Origin: an uncultured Clostridia bacterium
GTDB taxonomy: Bacteria; Bacillota; Clostridia; TANB77; CAG-508
Direction of reading: 5' to 3'
Assembly (NCBI GenBank): GCA_934167095.1
Contig: CAKPKE010000009.1
Span: forward strand, 1-57,519
Length of the DNA stretch: 57,519 nt
The notes under the pieces were generated by a model, which saw only the letters and a list, made by a program, of their open reading frames with translations, was not told where the DNA came from and did not search any database. Positions 44,053-50,567 of the stretch are shown here, piece after piece. The number at the start of each line of letters is the position of its first letter. The stretch's first letter is position 1. The translations under genes and the position numbers were made by a program.

Positions 44053-45324
44053 TTAATAAAGGCAGATGCGGAAACCGACATGGTTATAACTATAGGTTGT
44101 ATTGCGATAACTACGGTAAGATGTAGGATAATCAGAGCCTGCAGAGTTGTAATCTCCTCCCCTATTAGCACAAGGACTGTTACTGCGAGAAGTATATTCC
44201 AAAGTCCACTCCCAAACATTTCCTGCTATATCATATATATTCATTAAATTATTTTGATCTACTGCTCCTGTTGTTAATAATATTCCGTTACCGTCACTAC
44301 TTTGAACCAATTTATTTGCATTTGCATCTACATAGTTCGATATTGGTGTATTATATGCATTCCATGTATTACTTAATTTCCAATTTGATGCTGTTGCATA
44401 TTTTCCTCTATTTATAGTAACTGTTGCATCTCTATAATTGCCTATTGTTGTACTGTTAGAATTCACCTTTGATATTATCGCTGTATCTGTTTCTGATAAT
44501 TTAGTTTCTATAAACTTCAACACTAAGTCCCATTGTATTCCAAACATTAAACTTCCTTTATATGTTGTTTCTCCTTTTGTATATGTTACCATTTCAGCTA
44601 ACTTTTTAGCTTCTGTTCTTGTTACATAATTATATGGTATTAAATTTGCTTTTGATTGTGGTACTATTGTTGGTGTTGTATGTGAAGTTCTATTATTTTC
44701 TTCAGTTAGTCCCGCCTCGTATTTTGCAACCCAGAAACCACCATTTTGATACACACTTTTTAACATCTTTTGCTTTTGAGCTTTATACTGTTCTTGTGTA
44801 TACCAATCAGCAGTATTATTCGTATCTTCGTACCATTCATCTTTATAATTTGTATTTTTTCTATATGTGCTTGTATAAGTGTGCAAATCATTTTCTATTT
44901 TTGTATACTCATCTGTTGTAAATTCTGTTATTGCTAATCCTGCCGTTGGATATACTGTTGTTGTCATTGGAACTTCTACCCATACATATTCATTACCATC
45001 TGAATCTTGTACTGTTAAACCATTTGCTAAATTTGTTCCTTCTACTTTTGTAAATCCATCTCCTGGCATATACGGTTTTGTTTCATTTGTTTGTGGTAAT
45101 TCTGTATTGTTCACAACTTCTGATATAAAATCTGATGCACTATCCATTTGACTTTTTTCATTTACTTCAGCAGTTTTAGTTTGCTCTCTTGCGTCTTTTG
45201 CTTGTGCTATTAATCCATTTTCACCTAATATTAGATTAATGCTTACTCCTGCTAGAATTAAAAGAACAACTATAGTTACAACTAATGCTACTAATGTAAT
45301 ACCTGATTGGTTTTTCATCTTCAT
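44053..45324 (-). CDS. DGR-like variable surface protein 2
   Basis: 423 aa, same plan as surface protein 1: prepilin-like segment SGITLVALVVTIVVLLILAG (about 6-25), helix AREQTKTAEVNEKSQMDSAS, short linker, formylglycine-enzyme/C-type-lectin-like domain with YVWVEVPMT, NGGFWVAKYEAG and IYDIAGNVWEWTLEYTS. The C-terminal variable codons are at 44077-44187. It ends GFRICLY instead of GFRLSLY, and the sequence after the stop differs from the other two copies. AAGGAA precedes the start at 45324. Its leader is nearly identical to that of surface protein 3. Confidence 0.88.
   Translation of the reverse strand: MKMKNQSGITLVALVVTIVVLLILAGVSINLILGENGLIAQAKDAREQTKTAEVNEKSQMDSASDFISEVVNNTELPQTNETKPYMPGDGFTKVEGTNLANGLTVQDSDGNEYVWVEVPMTTTVYPTAGLAITEFTTDEYTKIENDLHTYTSTYRKNTNYKDEWYEDTNNTADWYTQEQYKAQKQKMLKSVYQNGGFWVAKYEAGLTEENNRTSHTTPTIVPQSKANLIPYNYVTRTEAKKLAEMVTYTKGETTYKGSLMFGIQWDLVLKFIETKLSETDTAIISKVNSNSTTIGNYRDATVTINRGKYATASNWKLSNTWNAYNTPISNYVDANANKLVQSSDGNGILLTTGAVDQNNLMNIYDIAGNVWEWTLEYTSRSNSPCANRGGDYNSAGSDYPTSYRSYRNTTYSYNHVGFRICLY
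44077..44187 (-). other. Variable region 2 (VR2)
   Basis: 111 nt, the same length as VR1 and VR3. NNC/NNT codons differ from the others at first and second bases, with many Tyr, Asn, Ser and Arg. The constant blocks PC, GG, AGS and GF are kept. Confidence 0.72.
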
Positions 45325-45552
45325 TTTCTTTATTTTTCCTTCCGTTTTTTATTATTTTCTTACATACCAAAATTTTTATGCATTTATTTTACATATTTTT
45401 TTATGTATTATATTAGATATTATATTTGTAACATTTCTAATATTCCAGTGAGTGTTATTCACACCAGTGTTTATTTTATTAAAAAGATTTGTACTTTTAA
45501 ACTTATCACAACTTTTTGCTAATAAAAAACAGCAATATAGGATTTTATTTTC
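45310..45552 (-). repeat. Duplicated leader of surface protein 2
   Basis: About 240 bp nearly identical to 46999-47241 upstream of surface protein 3. It includes the ribosome site, an AT-rich leader, the block CACTGGTGTGAATAACACTC with its GTGT/ACAC hairpin, and the AACAGCAATAT hairpin arm. Two close copies in tandem show a recent duplication of the module. Confidence 0.8.
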
Positions 45553-45577
45553 TACATTGCCATCTTTATTATTTATT

Positions 45578-45696
45578 TTATAATTTTTCTATTTCTTCTT
45601 TTGATAATTCTGTTATTTGCATAATCTGTTCAACTGGTAATTTTAGTTCTTTCATTTTTTTGGCTACAGCTAGCTTTTCTTCTTTTTTGCCTTTTT
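45578..45696 (-). pseudogene. Rpn C-terminal remnant (copy 4)
   Basis: The last ~39 codons of an Rpn gene: KKEEKLAVAKKMKELKLPVE followed by QIMQITELSKEEIEKL and the stop at 45578-45580. It is joined directly, through the short shared sequence TTTGCC, to the 3' end of surface protein 3. There is no start, so it is not expected to be expressed as a protein. Confidence 0.85.
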
Positions 45697-45701
45697 TCTC
45701 C

Positions 45702-45714
45702 CTGAATCGTTCAG
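45702..45714. other. Small hairpin after variable region 3
   Basis: CTGAATCGTTCAG, a perfect 5-bp stem with a 3-base loop, 6 nt past the stop codon of surface protein 3. The same place and nearly the same sequence are found after surface protein 1. Confidence 0.5.
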
Positions 45715-45720
45715 ATTTTC

Positions 45721-47013
45721 CTAATAAAGTGAAAGACGGAAACCGACGATGTTGTGGCTGTCGGTCGTAATATTGTTGGCACGGTAAGATGCAGGATTGT
45801 TAGAGCCTGCAGGGCCGTAACCGCCTCCTCTAACAGCACAAGGATTGTCGCTGACAGAGGTATACTCTAATGTCCACTCCCAGACATTTCCTGCTATATC
45901 ATATATATTCATTAGGCTATTTCTGTCTACTGCCCCTGTTGTTAATAATATTCCGTTGCCATTGCTGCTTTGAGCTAGTTTATTAGCATTTTCACCTACA
46001 TAATTTGATGTTGGCATATTATATACATTCCATGTATTACTTAATGTCCAATTTGATGCTGTTGCATACTTTCCTCTATTTATTGTAAATGTTGCATCTC
46101 TATAATTTCCTATATCTTTACTATCTGAATTTAACTTTGATACTATTTTTGCATCTGTGGCTAATTTTTTTGTTTCAATAAATTTTAACACTAAATCCCA
46201 TTGTACTCCAAACATTAAACTTCCAGTATATGTTGTTTCTCCTTTTGTATATGTTACCATTTCAGCTAATTTTTTAGATTCTGTTCTTGTTACATAATTA
46301 TATGGTATTAAATTTACTTTTGATTGTGGTGCTATTGTTGGTGTTATATGTGATGTTCTTTTATTTTCTTCAGTTAATCCTGCCTCATATTTTGCTACCC
46401 AAAAACCACCATTTTGATACACACTTTTTAACATTTTTTGCTTTTGTGCTGTATATTGCTCTGTTGTATACCAGTCTGCAGTATTCTTTGAATCTGCATA
46501 CCATTCGTCTGTATAACTTGTTTCTGTTGTGTTTTTACCTTTTCTATATGTCATTGTATAAGTATGCAAATCTGCTTCTATATTTGTATAATCATCTGTT
46601 GTAAATTCTGTTATATTTAGTCCTGCTGTTGGATATACCGTAGCTGTTTTTGGTACTTCTACCCACACATACTGGTTTCCATTTTCTGTTGCATCTTGTA
46701 TTGTTAATCCATTATCTAATGTTGTTCCTGCTACTACTATAAATGTATCTCCTGGCATATATGGCTTTGTTTCATTTGTTTGCGGTAATTCTGTATTATT
46801 CACTGTTTCTGATATAAAATCTGACGCACTATCCATTTGACTTTTTTCATTTACTTCAGCAGATTTTGTTTGTTCTCTTGCTTCTTTTGCTTGTGTTATT
46901 AGTCCATTTTCGCCTAATACTAAATTAATGCTAACTCCTGCTAGAATTAAAAGAACAACTATAGTTACAACTAAAGCTACTAATGTAATACCTGATTGAT
47001 TTTTCATCTTCAT
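45721..47013 (-). CDS. DGR-like variable surface protein 3
   Basis: 430 aa, same plan as surface proteins 1 and 2: prepilin-like SGITLVALVVTIVVLLILAG, a helix with AREQTKSAEVNEK, a linker, and the domain with YVWVEVPKT, NGGFWVAKYEAG and IYDIAGNVWEWTLEYTS. A 5-residue insertion (GKNTTET region, about 160) distinguishes it. The variable codons are at 45745-45855. It is most like protein 2 at the N-terminus and leader, but like protein 1 in GTTLDNGLTIQDATENGN and after the stop, so the genes are mosaics. It lies between the long Rpn gene and the Rpn remnant. Confidence 0.88.
   Translation of the reverse strand: MKMKNQSGITLVALVVTIVVLLILAGVSINLVLGENGLITQAKEAREQTKSAEVNEKSQMDSASDFISETVNNTELPQTNETKPYMPGDTFIVVAGTTLDNGLTIQDATENGNQYVWVEVPKTATVYPTAGLNITEFTTDDYTNIEADLHTYTMTYRKGKNTTETSYTDEWYADSKNTADWYTTEQYTAQKQKMLKSVYQNGGFWVAKYEAGLTEENKRTSHITPTIAPQSKVNLIPYNYVTRTESKKLAEMVTYTKGETTYTGSLMFGVQWDLVLKFIETKKLATDAKIVSKLNSDSKDIGNYRDATFTINRGKYATASNWTLSNTWNVYNMPTSNYVGENANKLAQSSNGNGILLTTGAVDRNSLMNIYDIAGNVWEWTLEYTSVSDNPCAVRGGGYGPAGSNNPASYRANNITTDSHNIVGFRLSLY
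45745..45855 (-). other. Variable region 3 (VR3)
   Basis: 111 nt aligned without gaps to VR1 and VR2. The variable codons here read, for example, GTC, GAC, AAT, GTT, GGT, GGC, AAC and AAT, several still the unmutated AAC/AAT expected of a template. Confidence 0.75.
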
Positions 47014-47241
47014 TTTCTTTATTTTTCCTTTCGTTTTTTATTATTTTCTTACATAAGAAAATTTTTATGCATTTATTTTACATGTTTTTTTATGTATTAT
47101 ATTAGATATTATATTTGTAACATTTCTAATATTCCAGTGAGTGTTATTCACACCAGTGTTTATTTTATTAAAAGAATTTGTACTTTTAAACTTATCACAA
47201 CTTTTTGCTAATAAAAAACAGCAATATAGAATTTTATTTTC
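46999..47241 (-). repeat. Duplicated leader of surface protein 3
   Basis: Near-identical to 45310-45552. It contains the ribosome site AAGGAAAA, the leader and the CACTGGTGTGAATAACACTC block. The AACAGCAATATAG/CTACATTGCTGTT hairpin at 47219-47254 is complete here and serves as terminator of the Rpn gene. Confidence 0.8.
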
Positions 47242-47297
47242 TACATTGCTGTTATTATTATTTATTTTATAGATTTTCTATTTCTTCTCTGGTTAAT

Positions 47298-48224
47298 TCA
47301 GTCGCCTGCATTATTTGTTCTACTGAAAGATTCATTTCTTTTAATTTTTTGGCCACAGCTAGCTTTTCTTCTTTTTTGCCTTTTGCTTCTCCAATTTCTA
47401 TTCCGCTTCTTCTCGCCAATTGCTATTCCAAATTCTTCGCCGGCTTTATGTCCATGCTCGTAATTTGCTCTTACTTCTGAGTTATATCTCATTATTGCCC
47501 ATTGTCTATCTTCGTATCTTTGTCTTTCTTCTGGGCTTAGACTTATTTTATCTAGTTCGTCTATTGCTTTTTTTACTTCTTTATTTTCTTTTGCTGCTTC
47601 TGCCATTTTCTCTTCACTCCCTTCTATCAACCACAACCATTGCGCTAACTTTGTACTGCAGTCTGGATTTTTCTTTTTAAATTTTTCTAGCTCTATAAAA
47701 TGTACCTCAAATGTATCTGTAAGTACTTCCTCTTCTGGATTTATATTTAGTTCTACATATTCTTCTGGTTTTGTTTTTTTAAATATCATTTTTGCCACTG
47801 AATGATATGCATTTCTATCTAAATATGAAAAGTTTAATATATTTATTGCTATTATCTCTTTTTGCATTTCATATTTATTACCAGCCTTTAATTGCTCTGA
47901 TGCAAGCTTTGATATATATGTTATTGTTCTTTGTCTAAAGTTATATTCATTTGATACCTGCATCTCTACATCTACTATTTTTTTGCCGTCAATATCAACT
48001 TTTATGTCTAATATTCCTAATTTTTCATCTGCCATATCTGGTGTTAATTCTGGATTTTTAACTTCCACATTTTTTATTTTTGTATCTAACACCGCTTCTA
48101 AGAATGCTTTTAATATAGAATTATTCTCTTCGCTTGCAAATATTCTTTTAAATACATAATCTGATTTTAATGGTAATCTTTTGATTTCATTATTTTTAAC
48201 AATATTATTGTTTTTATTTATCAT
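47298..48224 (-). CDS. Rpn/PD-(D/E)XK nuclease family protein, C-terminus frameshifted
   Basis: 308 aa. N-terminal PLKSDYVFKRIFASEENNSILKAFLEAVL, the nuclease residues in LGILDIKVDIDGKKIVDVEMQVS (Asp, then Glu-x-Gln) and TYISKLASEQLKAG identify the Rpn recombination-promoting nuclease/putative transposase family. After GIAIGE the frame shifts by one base in a short repeat (about 47400-47412). The correct frame continues GIEIGEAKGKKEEKLAVAKK to a stop at 47267-47269. An internal ATG at 47604-47606 has GGGAG 10 nt upstream. Rpn proteins cleave DNA and can be toxic or defensive. This copy keeps the nuclease half but has an altered tail. Confidence 0.85.
   Translation of the reverse strand: MINKNNNIVKNNEIKRLPLKSDYVFKRIFASEENNSILKAFLEAVLDTKIKNVEVKNPELTPDMADEKLGILDIKVDIDGKKIVDVEMQVSNEYNFRQRTITYISKLASEQLKAGNKYEMQKEIIAINILNFSYLDRNAYHSVAKMIFKKTKPEEYVELNINPEEEVLTDTFEVHFIELEKFKKKNPDCSTKLAQWLWLIEGSEEKMAEAAKENKEVKKAIDELDKISLSPEERQRYEDRQWAIMRYNSEVRANYEHGHKAGEEFGIAIGEKKRNRNWRSKRQKRRKASCGQKIKRNESFSRTNNAGD
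47604..47624 (-). promoter_or_regulatory. Intragenic ribosome site and ATG in Rpn
   Basis: GAAGGGAGTG at 47615-47624 and ATG at 47604-47606 lie in frame inside the Rpn gene. They are unchanged in copies 1 (21210-21230) and 2 (23835-23855). They would start a ~100-residue protein equal to the C-terminal domain. Confidence 0.55.
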
Positions 48225-48236
48225 TTATCTTCCTTT

Positions 48237-48545
48237 CCATTTTACTATAACAGCTATTATTTTTCAACTTTTTAGTAAAATTTCTTTGATTTTTTTCTTT
48301 TTATTTACTAATTAGTTTTTTCGTACGCAAATTAAACATAATAAGCTTGCTTATTACTCTCATTCATTTGTTAATTTGTTGGATTTTAATTTAGAATTAA
48401 AATTCTATTTGCTTTATGCAAATCTTTTTTGATTAAATTAAAACAATATTGTTTTGTATTCGATTCAAATCTTTTTTCATTATAACTGCAAAGCATTGAA
48501 AAAGCAAGAAAAATCGTTCGTCAAATTATGACTATTTTCTTGCTT
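48237..48545 (-). promoter_or_regulatory. Conserved Rpn promoter and leader, long copy
   Basis: The 370-bp gap upstream of the long Rpn gene. The part next to the gene (TTACTATAACAGC... to the TTTAGTAAAA block) and the distal part (TTATAAT -10 near 48480, TTTGACGAACGA block) match copies 1 and 2. The middle differs: the AAGGGGA-loop hairpin is replaced by AAAACAATATTGTTTT. Nothing else was recognised up to the HAD gene. Confidence 0.5.
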
Positions 48546-48594
48546 ACAAATATTTTTCATTAACATACATTTTATTTTAATACAATCTATATTA

Positions 48595-49095
48595 TTATAT
48601 TATTGCTGAAGATACGTGATACACATGTGTTTTGTCGTTTAACATCAATACTGTTTCTTTTAAAATTTTATGGTCATCATCTAATAAAATAACATGGTCA
48701 TATTCATTTAATTTTTCTTGCATTTTTAGAGTTTTTATTATATTTCTATTTTCAAAAGAATACTCACCTTTCTCTTTATTTATCACAATCCAATTTTCTC
48801 TTTTAATAAAGCTTGCATATTTACTTAGCCATTTGTATTTTTCTTCTGCAATTTCCGAATTTTTTGCAAGTGATAAAATATATAAATCAATATTAGGAAT
48901 TTTATTAATTTCTTTTAAGGCTTCTATTACTGGAGCTACTGGCTCTAAGTTTTCATATTCATCCCCCATCTGTTTTTCAACAGTTTTATCTTGATAAACG
49001 ACATATTCTGTTATTGTTCCATCCATATCTATAAAAATTGCGACTTTTTTATTTTCATTACATATTTTTTGTATTTTTTCTATAAACTTTTTCAT
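48595..49095 (-). CDS. HAD-superfamily phosphatase-like protein
   Basis: 166 aa. The nucleophile motif is IFIDMDGTITEYVVY (DxDGT), followed by IDLYILSLAKNSEIAEEKYKWL (Ser of motif II), Lys in the ENWIVINKEKGE region and VILLDDDHKILKE (acidic motif). It most likely removes a phosphate from a small metabolite in the cytoplasm. The substrate is unknown. The short form without a large cap resembles capsule- or 5'-nucleotidase-like HAD proteins. It is monocistronic. Confidence 0.82.
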   Translation of the reverse strand: MKKFIEKIQKICNENKKVAIFIDMDGTITEYVVYQDKTVEKQMGDEYENLEPVAPVIEALKEINKIPNIDLYILSLAKNSEIAEEKYKWLSKYASFIKRENWIVINKEKGEYSFENRNIIKTLKMQEKLNEYDHVILLDDDHKILKETVLMLNDKTHVYHVSSAII

Positions 49096-49167
49096 ATTTT
49101 TGCATAATCAATTATATACACTATTAATTTATAATTGACCAGTTCCTTTCTATATAAAATTAAAATT

Positions 49168-49195
49168 GCACAGAAGAAATCTTCCTTCTGTGCTT
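49168..49195 (-). terminator. Hairpin after remnant at 49205
   Basis: GCACAGAAG and CCTTCTGTGC form a 9-10-bp stem with T on both sides. It is GC-rich for this genome and probably came with the remnant next to it. Confidence 0.7.
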
Positions 49196-49204
49196 TTCCC
49201 CTCC

Positions 49205-49334
49205 TTACGGCAGATGTTTCAAAATAGCCTCGTTGATGGTATTGTTCATCGTATACACATCCATGTTTGTAGTTGTAATCAGCACTTTTGGGCTTTCAAC
49301 AGTTTCAAAGAACTTGAAAAAGAGCGAATTGTAA
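49205..49334 (-). pseudogene. Foreign gene remnant, C-terminal end
   Basis: An open frame with no proper start encodes about 42 residues, including FFETVESPKVLITTTNMDVY and later NEAILKHLP, stop at 49205-49207. It is followed by GGAGGGG, a ribosome site whose gene is absent. The base composition (GTGCTG, ATCAACGAG) is richer in G+C than neighbours. It looks like the tail end of an operon from a mobile element. The gene was not recognised. Confidence 0.5.
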
Positions 49335-49343
49335 TTTTCAATA

Positions 49344-50543
49344 TTATTTTTTCTTTTTCAACACAATAATTATTCCAATAGATATTACTTCACATACTGC
49401 AATCACAATAGTTAAAATTAAAAATGGATTTATCTTTTCTTCTTCACTAATTTGTACTTTGTTATCATTTAATATTACAATTGAAATTGCTCCTTCTTCA
49501 TCTTTTACACCAACTGCAACTTCTCCATTTTCTATGTTTTTAAAAGCTGGAACTTCAATATTATTTATTTTAATTTTAGTTGTTTCATACAAGTTTTCAT
49601 CTGGATTAGTTAAACTACTTTCTCTTTTAATTACAGTATATTTATATCCATTCATTTCTAATTCTATAGGGTTTTCATCTGCTACAATTGCATTGATTTT
49701 ATATGTCTTTTTTTCTCCATTTCCCGCAGTTACAATAATTTCAAAAGTATTTGTTCCTTCATTTACTTTAAATTCACCTATACCTTCAACTGTTTTTGCC
49801 ATACTACTTAAAGCTTCAGCATTTATTGTAATTTTTTCTTCCGTTATTGGAAGATTAACGGTGTATTCTTCTATATCCATATTAAAACTTGGCGTTAACT
49901 CATATCCATTTACAAATAAATTTGAAAGTCTTTTTTCTACAAGTTCTTCTTGTTTTTTTCTTTCCTCTTCTGCTTTTCTTTGCTCTTCTAGTTGCTTTTC
50001 ATCTACAACATTATTTGTAGTATTTTTATTGCCTGAGCTAGAATTTCCAGAATTTTGATTATTATTCTGAGAATTATTGCTACCGCCACTATTATTACTA
50101 TTGTTATTGCTACTGCCACCACTATTATTTCCAGTATTATTGTCACTTGGTGGCGGTGCAGGAATAGTTACAGTTATAGTTTTAGATGTATTAACATCTG
50201 CATAAGAACCATCCTCTGACGAAACATCTCCTGTAACTTTTATTGTAATTGTTCCTTCACCAGAACTTTGACAAGTAAAGCTGAAACTTTTTGTTGTATT
50301 TGATGCATCTTCTGTTGCATCAGCATAGTTTACTGTTTTACCTGAAGTTGCTCCAGACGCTGAAATTGAAATATTCCACGCAGCCACATTTCTTAAAGTA
50401 ACTGTTACTGTTACACTATTTCCACTTTCAACTGAGCTAGGTCCTGATATTTGCGCACTTCCTACTGCCATAGCTTTATTTTGCATTAGTATTATTACTG
50501 TTAGTGACACTACTATTATCACTAAACTTCTTATTTTTTTCAT
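49344..50543 (-). CDS. Membrane-anchored Ig/cohesin-like and cadherin-like protein
   Basis: 399 aa. A signal peptide (about 1-26) is followed by a beta-sandwich module (about 30-132, SAQISGPSSVESGNSVTVTVTL to DVNTSKTITVTI), a Pro then Asn/Gly/Ser-rich linker (133-180), a Lys/Glu-rich helix (EEQRKAEEERKKQEEL), a cadherin-like beta-sandwich domain (LSNLFVNGYELTPSFNMDIEEY to KKTYKINAIVA, about 205-290), a further beta region, and a C-terminal membrane helix ending KKKK. It is displayed on the cell surface. The N-terminal module resembles scaffold (cohesin/Ig-like) domains of gut Clostridia. The neighbour upstream encodes a dockerin protease, so it may be its anchor. Confidence 0.78.
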   Translation of the reverse strand: MKKIRSLVIIVVSLTVIILMQNKAMAVGSAQISGPSSVESGNSVTVTVTLRNVAAWNISISASGATSGKTVNYADATEDASNTTKSFSFTCQSSGEGTITIKVTGDVSSEDGSYADVNTSKTITVTIPAPPPSDNNTGNNSGGSSNNNSNNSGGSNNSQNNNQNSGNSSSGNKNTTNNVVDEKQLEEQRKAEEERKKQEELVEKRLSNLFVNGYELTPSFNMDIEEYTVNLPITEEKITINAEALSSMAKTVEGIGEFKVNEGTNTFEIIVTAGNGEKKTYKINAIVADENPIELEMNGYKYTVIKRESSLTNPDENLYETTKIKINNIEVPAFKNIENGEVAVGVKDEEGAISIVILNDNKVQISEEEKINPFLILTIVIAVCEVISIGIIIVLKKKK

Positions 50544-50567
50544 ATATAAAAAACTCCTCTTTTGATT

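Noticed and set aside
45340..45552. c-di-GMP riboswitch upstream of the surface proteins
   Set aside because: The GCAAA...CCACGGG-type core of the class I riboswitch is absent. Only a short GTGT/ACAC hairpin is seen.
20900..48545. A DGR reverse transcriptase or template repeat next to the variable genes
   Set aside because: No frame has reverse-transcriptase motifs (the YxDD-like residues seen belong to polA), and the sequences GGAAACCGA and AGAGCCTGCA that frame the VRs occur nowhere else in the window.
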